Origin: G025836975 sp048751585
GTDB lineage: Bacteria > Pseudomonadota > Gammaproteobacteria > Burkholderiales > Burkholderiaceae_B
DNA: 64,000 nucleotides
Direction of reading: 5' to 3'
NCBI RefSeq assembly: GCF_048751585.1
Contig: NZ_JAZHOB010000001.1
Coordinates: 620,001-684,000, forward strand
Shown: piece by piece, positions 44,796 to 53,145 of the stretch
Position numbering within the stretch: position 1 is the stretch's first letter
Layout of the letters: the number at the start of each line of letters is the position of its first letter
Program-made: the position numbers and the translations under genes
The notes under the pieces: model-generated
What the model was told of the DNA's origin: nothing
Seen by the model: the letters and a program-made list of their open reading frames with translations, nothing else
The model's database searches: none

Positions 44796-45905
44796 ATGAA
44801 AATAATCGATGTCACCCTAACCCTGTTTGCCTGGGACGATATCCCGCCAACCAGCTATGCGGCGCATACAGGCAAGTTTGCCGGCTCCAGCAAGCTTGGG
44901 CTGCTTAAGATCGAAACCGACGAAGGAATCACGGGCCACAGCTTCCTGGGTTCGGCGTATTATGGCGCGGACCTGGACGGCCCCAACCTGATCAAATACC
45001 TGAAACCCATCCTGATGGGGCAAAACCCGCTGGACCGCGAGCGCCTGTACCACGCGCTATGGCGCAGGGCCCGGACCACCACCGTGCGCACGGTCGGCGC
45101 CTGCGATGTCGCGCTTTGGGACATCTGCGGCAAGGTGGCCGGCCTGCCCATCCATAGGCTGCTGGGCTCCTACCGGGACCGCGTGAAGGCGTATGCAAGC
45201 TCGATGATACTGGACAGCCCCCAGGAATATGCCGAAGAAGCGCTGCACTATAAATCGCTGAATTGGGCGGCCTACAAGATCCATCCCCCACACCCTTGGC
45301 AGGAAGACATCAAGGTCTGCGAAGCCGTCCGCAAGGCAGTGGGAGACGATTACCTGGTCATGCTGGACGCCGCATGGAGCTACCAGTATCCCGAAGCGGT
45401 GCGAGTGGGCCGCGCACTACAGGACCTGAACTACTACTGGTACGAGGATCCTTTGCACGATGCCGACATCTACAACTATGTGAAGCTCAAGCAGCAGCTG
45501 CACATTCCCATCATGGCAACCGAGTTCCCCGCCGTGGGCCTGGATTCCTACGCCCCCTGGGTGCTGCAGCAGGCGACCGATTTCCTGCGCGGCGACGTGG
45601 CGCTGAAAGGCGGCATCACCACCATGATGAAGACCGCCCACCTGGCCGAGTCATTCCGCATGAACTATGAAGTCCACCACGGAGGAAACTCCCTGAACAA
45701 CATCGCCGGCCTGCACGTGATCATGGCGCTGAAGAACACCGAGTTCTTCGAAGTGCTGCTGCCCGATGGCGCCCAGAAATACGGGCTGGCTGAAGACATT
45801 CATGCCGACGCCGACGGCTATGTCTATGCGCCGACCGAGCCAGGGCTGGGCGCAAAAATCGATTTCGAACTGATCCAGAAGAAAACGGTAGCCGTACTGT
45901 CGTAG
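44796..45905 (+). CDS. Second enolase-superfamily (mandelate racemase-like) enzyme
   Basis: 369 residues. The base motif is AAYKIHPPHP (KxH) near residue 163, metal ligands are in VMLDAAWSY, YWYEDPL and IMATEFPAVG, and the general acid/base His is in YEVHHGGNSLNN, with the Asp in RGDVALKGGI. It differs from the preceding enzyme in the KxH motif, so the two are not simple duplicates and may act on different intermediates or stereoisomers. It follows after 43 bases. Confidence 0.92.
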   Translation: MKIIDVTLTLFAWDDIPPTSYAAHTGKFAGSSKLGLLKIETDEGITGHSFLGSAYYGADLDGPNLIKYLKPILMGQNPLDRERLYHALWRRARTTTVRTVGACDVALWDICGKVAGLPIHRLLGSYRDRVKAYASSMILDSPQEYAEEALHYKSLNWAAYKIHPPHPWQEDIKVCEAVRKAVGDDYLVMLDAAWSYQYPEAVRVGRALQDLNYYWYEDPLHDADIYNYVKLKQQLHIPIMATEFPAVGLDSYAPWVLQQATDFLRGDVALKGGITTMMKTAHLAESFRMNYEVHHGGNSLNNIAGLHVIMALKNTEFFEVLLPDGAQKYGLAEDIHADADGYVYAPTEPGLGAKIDFELIQKKTVAVLS

Positions 45906-45943
45906 GCACGCCGCCCATCCCCATAACGTATAAAGGAAGAGAC

Positions 45944-46912
45944 ATGTCCCAACTTCGAACCACCCTCTTGGCGCTGCTGGTTGCGGCGTACGCAACTTGC
46001 AGCGGCGCCGCCCACGCCGCCTACCCGGAACGCAGCGTCAATGTCGTCGTGCCGTTCTCGGCCGGCGGCAGCACCGACATCGTGGCGCGCATCCTGGCCA
46101 ACGGGCTTAGCAAGGAGTTCAAGCAGCCGGTCGTCGTGGAAAACAAACCCGGCGCCAGCGGCAATATTGCGGGCGACTACGTTGCCCGATCGAAACCCGA
46201 CGGCTACACGCTGTTCGTGGGCACCAGCACGTCCATTGCCAATATCTCACTGTTCAAGAACCTGCCCTTCGATATCCTGAAGGACTTCATCCCGGTATCG
46301 CAGATCGTCCATACCCCGCTGGTGCTCATCGTCAACAACGACCTGCCGGTGAACGACGTGGCGGGCCTGATCGAGCTGGCGAAAAAGAAGCCCGGCGAAC
46401 TGAATTACGGCTCCGGCGGCCCGGGGACGTCGCAGCATCTGGGCGGCGTCATGTTCACGACCATGGCCAATGTGGAAATGACGCACATCCCCTACAAGGG
46501 CGCCGCTCCGGCCGTTACAGATTTGATTGGCGGCAGCATCCAGGTCATGTTCGCCCCCTTGATCGACGCCCTGGGCTATATACGCAGCGGCAAGGTGAAA
46601 GCATTGGGTTTGACCACCGACAAGCCGGCTCCTCAAGTGCCGGATGTTCCACTCATCTCCAAGACGCTGCCGGGCTTCAACGTGGCCACGTGGAATGCGA
46701 TTTTCGTTCCCGCCGGCACACCGGCGCCCGTTGTGGATGCCCTGTCCCGCAGCATCTCGGCGGTGATGCATAACCCGGAGGTACGCAAGACCGTTGAAAA
46801 CCAGGGTTCCGAAGCGGTGGGCAGCAACCCGGCGGATTTCAAGAAATTCCTGGATAAGGAAGTCATATTGTGGAAGGGGCTGGTGGAGTCCTCGGGCGCG
46901 ACGCCCAATTGA
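45944..46912 (+). CDS. Tripartite tricarboxylate transporter (Bug/TctC) solute-binding protein
   Basis: 322 residues. A signal peptide (LLALLVAAYATCSGAAHA) precedes YPERSVNVVVPFSAGGSTDI, the standard start of mature Bug proteins, with PGASGNIAGDYVARSKPDGY and FVPAGTPAPVVDALSRSI. It binds a carboxylic acid in the periplasm. No TctA or TctB membrane genes are nearby, the common orphan state in Alcaligenaceae. As the last gene of the cluster it likely captures the hydroxy or sugar acid that the two enolase-family enzymes process. Confidence 0.95.
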   Translation: MSQLRTTLLALLVAAYATCSGAAHAAYPERSVNVVVPFSAGGSTDIVARILANGLSKEFKQPVVVENKPGASGNIAGDYVARSKPDGYTLFVGTSTSIANISLFKNLPFDILKDFIPVSQIVHTPLVLIVNNDLPVNDVAGLIELAKKKPGELNYGSGGPGTSQHLGGVMFTTMANVEMTHIPYKGAAPAVTDLIGGSIQVMFAPLIDALGYIRSGKVKALGLTTDKPAPQVPDVPLISKTLPGFNVATWNAIFVPAGTPAPVVDALSRSISAVMHNPEVRKTVENQGSEAVGSNPADFKKFLDKEVILWKGLVESSGATPN

Positions 46913-47077
46913 TCGAGTTGAAACGGCGGTACTGTAAGACGGTGAAGCCATGACAGAATTTGCCCTGCGCCGAGGTGTTTTTGGCACAGGGCGAACTCTG
47001 GCATGGCTGCTAACGCAGTTGAAGAGCCAGGGTTTAGTCATCTCATCACAAAGGAAGGAAAGTCGACCTAAAACAAA
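46913..47077. other. Border spacer to the second accessory region
   Basis: A 43-codon open frame from 46950 (MTEFALRRGVFGTGRTLAWL onward) is visible but unsupported. GCCCTG and CAGGGC pair across about 19 bases (46962-46992). Composition becomes more AT-rich from here on. Confidence 0.35.
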
Positions 47078-48064
47078 CTAGGCTTTGTCCTTCTTCTCAA
47101 TCATGAGAGATTTAGGCGCAAACGTTTCGCAAAAAACCTCAACGCCAAATTTTATCGCCAAAGCCGCCGCACTTGCAGCGACCATAACGGCAGATATGCT
47201 AATTGAATTAAATGAAACCACAATTGCGCCCGTTATGTATTTCTTGTCGTAAACAGCTGCCAACCCCTGACTCCATGCTTTGTATACCTCACTATCTGAA
47301 CTACATATCGACCGCCAAGCCACTCTTCTAAGAGCTGAGTTTGCTCTCTTTCCTAGCGACTCCTCATTCTCCTTATTCAATGGAGGTGGCAGCAACTTTA
47401 TATCCGGCGCGGGCAGTCTCAACGTATACGCTCGCCTGACTACATCCAGAAGGTCGATCACCTGTGGCGGTACCGCCCTACCCATTTCGAGATATATTTG
47501 ACTTTCCGATTTTGTTTTTATTAGATTTACGGTATGCCAGTCCACTTCTTCCAAGTCCAGCGAAGGTGCAAGCTCATCGACCAATCCAAGCAGTATGCTT
47601 TCCTCCTCTAGACGGGCTATAAGCCGCTCGTGGAATTGTTTTCTTTTTGACTCGGATCTAATGCAGCTTATATCGTCTACTGCTTTAGCAATCAGCTCTC
47701 TCGCCCTATCGATATTTCTTTCTCGCAAATAACATATCGCCAAAAGGGAGGTTGCCTCAAGATGCAATCTAGTGCGCGGACCACTTTTCTGGATATTTCC
47801 CTCAAAACCCAACTTAGCGAACGTGATGCTATTGGCCTCCATAGCGGTTTCGTAGAGCCAGTTCTTTGCTTGAAGCAAACGCGTTTCATGCCCTGTTGGC
47901 CGTAATAGGAGCTGTATCTCCGCCGTGATTAGCTTTGCTTCTCGTAAATTGGCAGACTTGACGCAGGACACAAGCCGTGGTTCTAAATTTGCCAGTTTCT
48001 CTTTTTGCTCTTTGGATAAGGGAGTCTTATAAGCCATGGAAATCGCCGCCGCACATTCGTGCAT
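47078..48064 (-). CDS. Hypothetical protein with TPR-like helices and C-terminal membrane segment
   Basis: About 328 residues, or 319 if ATG 48037 (MAYKTPLSKEQKEKLANLEP) is the start; no ribosome site settles this. Residues about 15-150 are helix-turn-helix repeats (LREAKLITAEIQLLL, LEATSLLAICYLRERNIDRA) reminiscent of TPRs. Near the C-terminus a hydrophobic segment (ITGAIVVSFNSISISAVMVA and AASAAALAIKFGVEV) could insert into the membrane. AT-rich with codon use unlike the preceding cluster, so probably acquired. I do not recognise a family. Confidence 0.6.
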   Translation of the reverse strand: MHECAAAISMAYKTPLSKEQKEKLANLEPRLVSCVKSANLREAKLITAEIQLLLRPTGHETRLLQAKNWLYETAMEANSITFAKLGFEGNIQKSGPRTRLHLEATSLLAICYLRERNIDRARELIAKAVDDISCIRSESKRKQFHERLIARLEEESILLGLVDELAPSLDLEEVDWHTVNLIKTKSESQIYLEMGRAVPPQVIDLLDVVRRAYTLRLPAPDIKLLPPPLNKENEESLGKRANSALRRVAWRSICSSDSEVYKAWSQGLAAVYDKKYITGAIVVSFNSISISAVMVAASAAALAIKFGVEVFCETFAPKSLMIEKKDKA

Positions 48065-48541
48065 GATCGACGCGCATTGAAGTAGTTCACAATATGGGCG
48101 CCGCGCACATCACCCTATGTGAGCAATAGTAACGATAACCGTACGTTGTCGCTAGTTAGCCCGCGGTCGCTTGCAATCCAAAGTAGCCTATCAATTACCT
48201 TCAACATCAGCTACAACCATAAATATACAAAGCATGTCGGTAATGAATTGTCGGTACATCTCTGTGATCACTTGGATAGGAGCTGACAGAGACCACAGGC
48301 ACGCGGCGTCAAGTGGTAGTTGAGTTGATCTATGAGGGCTTTGTCGCTGGCTGCCGCACACTTTGAATGCACATCATCAGCTCATACTGAAGCAAGATGA
48401 TATATACAAGCCGAAAGGTCGGCAGACTTACCATTGAATTGAGCGATAAGATGGGCGGAAGTGCAAGTTGGAGCGGTGAGGGAATCGAATCTGCCATCCA
48501 ACCCATCGATTGATAAAGGATCGTTTCCGCCTTGGAAGCGG

Positions 48542-48562
48542 GAATGTACCCGATTATGTACC
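48542..48562 (+). repeat. 21-bp repeat, left copy (possible att or boundary repeat)
   Basis: Reads GAATGTACCCGATTATGTAC plus C and matches 51622-51642 at 18 of 21 positions. Each copy contains ATGTACC twice, 11 bases apart. The two copies bracket the hipBA-like module, the IS256 remnant and a membrane-protein gene (3.1 kb). Confidence 0.6.
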
Positions 48563-48809
48563 AGCTTGATTGACATTGGCCAGGGGTTAGGATTGCCCTG
48601 TTTCGTTGACGACCATCATTGCTTTCTTGAGAACACAAATAGCACTTTAAGGTTCTCATCGGAGCGCTTAGCTGTAGTCCCCGATCCTCTGCCCCGTCAT
48701 GCGTGCGATTCAGAAGCTCGGTAGCGACATCAACTTGGTTCACAGGCGACGCCCCCCCCTTCCAAGCATCGTTGACCAATCTAATGCTGGCCGCCCGCCA
48801 AATATTAAT

Positions 48810-48847
48810 CTATTATGGACAAATTGAAGAAATATTGCCCATAATAG
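48810..48847. promoter_or_regulatory. Inverted repeat before hipB-like gene, candidate autoregulatory operator
   Basis: CTATTATGG (48810-48818) and CCATAATAG (48839-48847) are perfect 9-bp arms separated by 20 bases, ending six bases before the start codon. HipB-type antitoxins bind palindromic operators at their own promoter; the site differs from the E. coli TATCC/GGATA sequence. Confidence 0.55.
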
Positions 48848-48852
48848 CGAAC

Positions 48853-49221
48853 ATGCCACGCAAACCACCTATCATCTTTCCTCAAGAACAGAGTCTCCTG
48901 TCCGCGCTAGGAGAGCGGCTGCGCCTTGCTCGCAAGCGACGCAAGCTAAGCAATGCCGTCGTAGCGCAACGAGCAGGAATTTCAAGGACCACCCTGTACA
49001 AGGTTGAAGCGGGTGATCCTGGGGCTACGCTGGGGTCCTATATTCGAGTTCTGGCCGTGCTTGGTCTTGAGGACGACCTCAACCAGCTTGGAGCCGACGA
49101 CAGAGTTGGTCGGAAATTGCAGGACCTGGCGCTGGAGCCGGTGGCGCCCAAGCGCCGCAGCGCTACCCGCGCCAAGACCGTCAAGTCCTCATCAGCCTCA
49201 AACGGCGAAGAACCAACATGA
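48853..49221 (+). CDS. XRE-family regulator, HipB-like antitoxin
   Basis: 122 residues from the ATG at 48853, just after the inverted repeat; the frame is open further upstream but not HTH-like. The helix-turn-helix covers about 18-75 (LGERLRLARKRRKLSNAVVA, QRAGISRTTLYKVEAGDPG, YIRVLAVLGLEDDL). The C-terminal about 40 residues are basic and Ser/Ala-rich. The stop overlaps the HipA-like start as ATGA, the usual antitoxin-toxin coupling. It would repress the operon and neutralise the kinase. Confidence 0.86.
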   Translation: MPRKPPIIFPQEQSLLSALGERLRLARKRRKLSNAVVAQRAGISRTTLYKVEAGDPGATLGSYIRVLAVLGLEDDLNQLGADDRVGRKLQDLALEPVAPKRRSATRAKTVKSSSASNGEEPT

Positions 49222-50462
49222 GCACGCAGGACAACACCCTGGAAGTCTGGCTGGACGACGACCTTGGTTCTGCTCGCCAGGTCGGCACGCTTGCCCATGA
49301 CCGCGGCCAGATCCGCTTCCATTACGAACGCGATTGGCTGAAGGATCCTCGCGCCTTCGCGCTGGACCCCGACCTATCTCTCGACGAACACCCCTTCTTT
49401 CCCAAACCGGAGCTAGGCAACTTCGGCATCTTCCTGGATTCGTCACCAGACCGATGGGGACAAACACTAATGAAGCGGCGCGAGGCCCTGCAGGCAAAGG
49501 ATGAGCAACGCTCTCCCCGTACGCTATACGCCTGGGACTTCCTGATCGGCGTGCAAGACCTCACTCGCCAAGGCGCCTTGCGCTTTCGCCGGCCAGGTAC
49601 GGAAGAGTTTCTTGGCAACGAAAAAATGGCGGCACCGCCAGTGACGACGCTACGAGAGTTGGAAGCTGTGGCATACCAGCTCAGCAACCGGCGTATCGAC
49701 AATCTAGATGCATTACGCAAATGGCTAGCCGTGCTTGTCGCACCTGGCGCGTCTTTGGGCGGAGCCAGGCCAAAGGCCAACTTTACTGAAACCGACGGCT
49801 CACTCTGGATCGGCAAGTTCCCAGCCAAGGATGACGATCGAGACGTCGGGGCTTGGGAATATGTCGTTCACCAGCTCGCCCGAAAAGCGGGGATAGACGT
49901 ACCGCCTGCGAAGCTCATCAAGTTAAACAACGACTTCCATACCTTCTGTGTCCAAAGGTTCGATCGCGCCAACAGTTCGCGACGCTTCTATGCCTCGGCG
50001 ATGACATTGCTTCGCAAGACTCAAAGTGAAGGTACGAGCTATCTGGAATTGGCGCAGTTCATTCGAGCTCAGGGGGATGCCGAGCACGCGGATGCAGACT
50101 TGGAACAGCTATTCCGGCGCGTGGCGTTCAATGTCGCGGTTGGCAACCGCGACGACCACCTTCGCAATCACGGATTCGTGCTTGGCAAGACGGGATGGAG
50201 ACTCGCACCCGCATTTGACGTCAATCCGAATATCGACAAGGCGGAGCATGTCTTGAATATTGACGACGCCGACAATCGACCTAGCCTAGAGACGGTCCTC
50301 AGCACGGCCGCATTTTATGGACTGGACGATGAGCAGACGTGGAAAATTGTGAAGGAGATAGTCGTGGTTGTCGATCATTGGCAGGACGCTGCTCGTCGGA
50401 TGGGCATTAGCGGCGCGGATATTGATTTGACTGCAGGGGCGTTTTCGGCAAACAAAGCATAG
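49218..50462 (+). CDS. HipA-like serine/threonine kinase toxin
   Basis: 414 residues, full length for HipA-like kinases. The N-terminal subdomain covers about 1-110 (VGTLAHDRGQIRFHYERDWL). The kinase core has the ATP loop ASLGGARPKANF near residue 180, WIGKFPAKDDD, VQRFDR, and the catalytic/metal pattern VAVGNRDDHLRNHGF near 310 with PAFDVNPN after it. HipA toxins phosphorylate translation factors such as GltX and induce dormancy; several HipBA-like pairs act against phage. Catalytic residues look intact. The target is unknown. Confidence 0.88.
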   Translation: MSTQDNTLEVWLDDDLGSARQVGTLAHDRGQIRFHYERDWLKDPRAFALDPDLSLDEHPFFPKPELGNFGIFLDSSPDRWGQTLMKRREALQAKDEQRSPRTLYAWDFLIGVQDLTRQGALRFRRPGTEEFLGNEKMAAPPVTTLRELEAVAYQLSNRRIDNLDALRKWLAVLVAPGASLGGARPKANFTETDGSLWIGKFPAKDDDRDVGAWEYVVHQLARKAGIDVPPAKLIKLNNDFHTFCVQRFDRANSSRRFYASAMTLLRKTQSEGTSYLELAQFIRAQGDAEHADADLEQLFRRVAFNVAVGNRDDHLRNHGFVLGKTGWRLAPAFDVNPNIDKAEHVLNIDDADNRPSLETVLSTAAFYGLDDEQTWKIVKEIVVVVDHWQDAARRMGISGADIDLTAGAFSANKA

Positions 50463-50463
50463 A

Positions 50464-50664
50464 GAAGAAGGCAGCCGTGCGATTGGCTGCTTTCGGCCAA
50501 GCCTGCACGATGGTCGGGTGCTTGGCGCCCCATTGCCCCTCGGCAAAGGCCTGCAAAGCCATTTGCGCTTCTTGTTCGCTGGCGGCGGCATAGATGGGCC
50601 GCAGTGCCTGGGCAACGGGTTTGCGATCTTTCCAGCCGGTGTAAGTATCCTTACGCCATGGCAC
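50464..50664 (-). pseudogene. IS256-family (mutator) transposase remnant
   Basis: A minus-strand frame reads KPVAQALRPIYAAASEQEAQ, then ALQAFAEGQWGAKHPTIVQA and WPKAANRTAAFF. This matches a short internal block of IS256-type transposases (the LxxIYxA, F-x-x-W-x-x-KYP, W region) and nothing else of the enzyme remains. It lies directly behind the HipA-like gene, evidence of past transposition in this segment. Confidence 0.72.
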
Positions 50665-50715
50665 TTAGCCTCAACCCTTCACGAGACAAAACCTATTACT
50701 TCCAAAGCTGAAGCT

Positions 50716-51435
50716 ATGCATATGAACAATAGACTTTCATCTACCAACAACCTGGCAGCTCTTCTTACAAAGCTATCCAACTCGCAGCCTTACCGTCCCT
50801 CAACACTCATTGGCCGTGAGCAACGAGTGCTGGAACGAGCCGCTAATTGGATGCTGGGGATTGCATGTGGACTTATCCTGCTTATCGTCCCGTTAGCTAT
50901 GCACTTCCATTTCTGGGATCCCACGGCGCAATGGGTAAAAACGACAGCGCTCACCATTGCAATTGGCGCACAAATTCTCAGTCTACTGTCCGTCATCGTG
51001 CGTTCCATGGGCATATTGCTGCTAGCCCTCCGATGGAAAAGAATCACCCTAACAACATTGCTTCACGAAGTCGAGGTTAACGAAAGCCATGCGCTGAGCC
51101 TTACTGCGTTTAACGAAGATGTACGGGAGAGGGCTGAACAGCATCTGAGGCTGAAACTATCCCGCCTGGAAAGGCGCATTGGTGTAATACTCGGGGACAA
51201 AACCGCTGTACTTTCGTTAATAGTACTTACGATACCAATCGTGAAGGAAGCTGGCGGACTTTCTTGGATACGACAGGTAATCGACTCCAGCTACAATTTT
51301 ACAAGCTGGGAGTCTCTTTCTCTTTATTTCTTCGCCTTTCTGCTCGGTATATCCCTAGGGGCCATAGGCCTTAAGATGCTTGCAGAGCGAATTCGATATC
51401 AATTGGAAATTCTTTCGCTTGCCCGGAAGCGTTGA
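50716..51435 (+). CDS. Hypothetical inner-membrane protein
   Basis: About 239 residues from ATG 50716 (a second ATG two codons on). Four hydrophobic helices are apparent: WMLGIACGLILLIVPLAM, TALTIAIGAQILSLLSVIV, KTAVLSLIVLTIPIV and LYFFAFLLGISLGAIGLKML, with a charged middle region of about 70 residues rich in Glu and Arg (LHEVEVNESHAL, RLKLSRLERRIG). The family is not recognised. It lies inside the 21-bp repeats, downstream of the HipA-like gene on the same strand but separated by the IS256 scar, so it may be part of the same cargo. A membrane effector role is only a guess. Confidence 0.6.
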   Translation: MHMNNRLSSTNNLAALLTKLSNSQPYRPSTLIGREQRVLERAANWMLGIACGLILLIVPLAMHFHFWDPTAQWVKTTALTIAIGAQILSLLSVIVRSMGILLLALRWKRITLTTLLHEVEVNESHALSLTAFNEDVRERAEQHLRLKLSRLERRIGVILGDKTAVLSLIVLTIPIVKEAGGLSWIRQVIDSSYNFTSWESLSLYFFAFLLGISLGAIGLKMLAERIRYQLEILSLARKR

Positions 51436-51820
51436 GGTCTGATCACATCAGGGCCTTGACTCAACGTGACAGGGACTGTGCGAGCCGTATTTGGGGGATG
51501 GCCACTCTTTCTCCGCATATGGCGAAGAGTCCATTGCTGAAATTCTTGGAGCGGGTGAAGGAAACAGTAAAGTCCGCCTACCCCCTTGATTAACAAAGGT
51601 TTTATTCAGTTCGAATAGTGCGAATGTACCTAATAATGTACCCATCCATGACCACTATAATACGCGAAGTCTGGCGAAGGCCATAGAGAGCCGTCGAGTT
51701 CTACACAACGCTATCGAAAACATGCAGACCAATGCCAGAGCGACGCACAGTATTATTGAACGTTATTGAGCGGAAATAAGTTCGTAGTCGATCTCGGAGC
51801 AAACGGCGAGAGCTGCCGCT
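51436..51820. other. Spacer containing the right 21-bp repeat
   Basis: No credible gene. It holds the right copy of the 21-bp repeat at 51622-51642 and an AT-rich stretch up to the end of the LysR-like gene. Confidence 0.5.
51622..51642 (+). repeat. 21-bp repeat, right copy
   Basis: Reads GAATGTACCTAATAATGTAC plus C; direct orientation relative to 48542-48562 with three mismatches. ATGTACC occurs twice within it. Confidence 0.6.
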
Positions 51821-52480
51821 TTAACCCACCACGTCACGAAGCGAGGCCGTGCCAGCACAGCGCCGCGCCCGCTCGATAAACCGCGTGACCCTCTCCGAAG
51901 CGCCGTCGCAATAAAGCAGGAACGTTGTAATCGAGTGACCGTCTGCGTGAAGAGGTCTCGCGACGATACCGGCTTCTCGTGCCGCATCGATCCGAGAGCA
52001 TGCGGCCAGCCCGACACCATAGCCGGCCGCTACCACAGTTGCCATGAACTCAAAACTGCGCGCCTGAGCTGCAACGTGTGGTGTCATTTCAGCCTTCACG
52101 AACAAGGCTTGCACGTAATAATGCATGGCCGCGCAGGCCTCGGAATGCCACATCACTACCGGATAGTCCGCAAGTGTAGACAACGGGATGGCTGCATAGG
52201 TCAGTAGTGGTGAGCGCGCTGGCATCAGGACCGCCAGTTCGTCATGCCAGAGCGGCTGCATCTTCAGGCCGTGTTCGGCTCCCACATCCAGGGTAAATCC
52301 GAGTTCGTAGCGTCTGTCTTTCAGACCCGCGATTTGCTCTGCTGGGGCAACCTCAGACAGTGCAACGGGCGTTTCAGGCTCCTCTATGCGTTGGCGAGCT
52401 AGGAGCGTTGCTAGCTGTGCGTGGATCGCGCCAAACGATACGGCGATTCGCAAAGGTCGCAGATCAGCGTTGGAGGGCAT
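51821..52480 (-). CDS. LysR substrate-binding-domain protein without DNA-binding domain
   Basis: 219 residues. It starts MPSNADLRPLRIAVSFGAIH, equivalent to about residue 90 of a LysR regulator, and covers only the two-lobed effector domain (LKDRRYELGFTLD, LADYPVVMWHSEA, VVAAGYGVGLAA, FIERARRC). A well-placed AAGGAG before the ATG supports a genuine start rather than a truncation artefact. It is related in sequence to the full LysR protein 0.7 kb away. A free effector domain could titrate ligand or form heteromers with a full-length regulator; both are inference. It may also be a decayed gene whose HTH was lost. Confidence 0.78.
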   Translation of the reverse strand: MPSNADLRPLRIAVSFGAIHAQLATLLARQRIEEPETPVALSEVAPAEQIAGLKDRRYELGFTLDVGAEHGLKMQPLWHDELAVLMPARSPLLTYAAIPLSTLADYPVVMWHSEACAAMHYYVQALFVKAEMTPHVAAQARSFEFMATVVAAGYGVGLAACSRIDAAREAGIVARPLHADGHSITTFLLYCDGASERVTRFIERARRCAGTASLRDVVG

Positions 52481-52837
52481 ATTGTTCTCCTTATTCGCAG
52501 AGAACTGTCGTTCTTCGTTAAATACCGGAATAGTGCCAAAGTCTTCGCTAAAGCTGAACTAGCCGGACGACCGACATCTGGAGACAGACTGGGGCAGCTC
52601 ATGCCTCCAACTACCGCCTAATGTCTTCTCCTCAAAACAAGAAGCTGGTTCAACACTTCCTTCACATTCTCTACGCTCCATTTCCGAGTCCGGGATTTAA
52701 TGGACGAGCCCACGTTTAACGGTAACGGTCCAGGAACTAGCGGAGAACGACAGCGTAAGTCAAAAATAAGGCTTAAATCTTATCATGAGTTAAATTTAAC
52801 GTGGTTTGATTTATGTCATCATACGAAGCTTCTGCAG
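52481..52837. promoter_or_regulatory. Divergent regulatory region with two palindromes
   Basis: This spacer between the LysR-domain gene and the XRE gene contains GTTAAATTTAAC (52789-52800), a perfect 12-bp palindrome, and AAGCTTCTGC-AGAT-GCAGAAGCTT (52826-52849), a perfect dyad with 10-bp arms whose centre includes the ATG at 52838. Both are candidate autoregulatory operators for the XRE protein; the second could also form an mRNA hairpin hiding the start codon. The rest shows no gene. Confidence 0.5.
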
Positions 52838-53140
52838 ATGCAGAAGCTTACTATTCAACGAGGCCGGCCCGCTGGCACCACCACCTATGAAGCAGGGCCA
52901 GCCATTGCGTTTGGCATGGCCGTGCGGACGGCAAGAACAGAGTTGGGCATCGCCCAAGAGACACTCGCCCACCTGGCGGGGATCGAGCGTTCGCACATGG
53001 GCAAGATCGAGCGTGGCGAACATATGCCGAACCTGGCGATTATTCTGCGTATCGCCAGGGCACTGAACAAAAGCGCGAGTGAACTGATAGCGGCCACTGA
53101 GAAAAATCTACAGACTGAAACCAACGCAACCGATGGGTAA
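52838..53140 (+). CDS. XRE-family transcriptional regulator
   Basis: 100 residues from the ATG at 52838; an upstream extension of 46 open codons is discounted because it lacks protein character and overlaps the palindromes. The HTH spans about residues 24-85 (FGMAVRTARTELGIAQETLA, HLAGIERSHMGKIERGEHMP, ILRIARALNKSASELI), the classical Cro/C1 pattern similar to restriction C proteins. No toxin or modification gene follows; the next gene is a convergent LysR. Confidence 0.86.
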   Translation: MQKLTIQRGRPAGTTTYEAGPAIAFGMAVRTARTELGIAQETLAHLAGIERSHMGKIERGEHMPNLAIILRIARALNKSASELIAATEKNLQTETNATDG

Positions 53141-53145
53141 TATTG

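Larger units (their letters stand above)
48065..48852. other. Long spacer before the hipBA-like module
   Basis: Several overlapping frames exist on both strands but none looks like protein. Visible structure: the left 21-bp repeat (48542-48562) and the CTATTATGG/CCATAATAG inverted repeat just before the regulator gene. Otherwise nothing recognised. Confidence 0.5.

Noticed and set aside
48330..48779. Minus-strand frame of 149 codons
   Set aside because: Composition is not protein-like and it overlaps equally open plus-strand frames; treated as non-coding.
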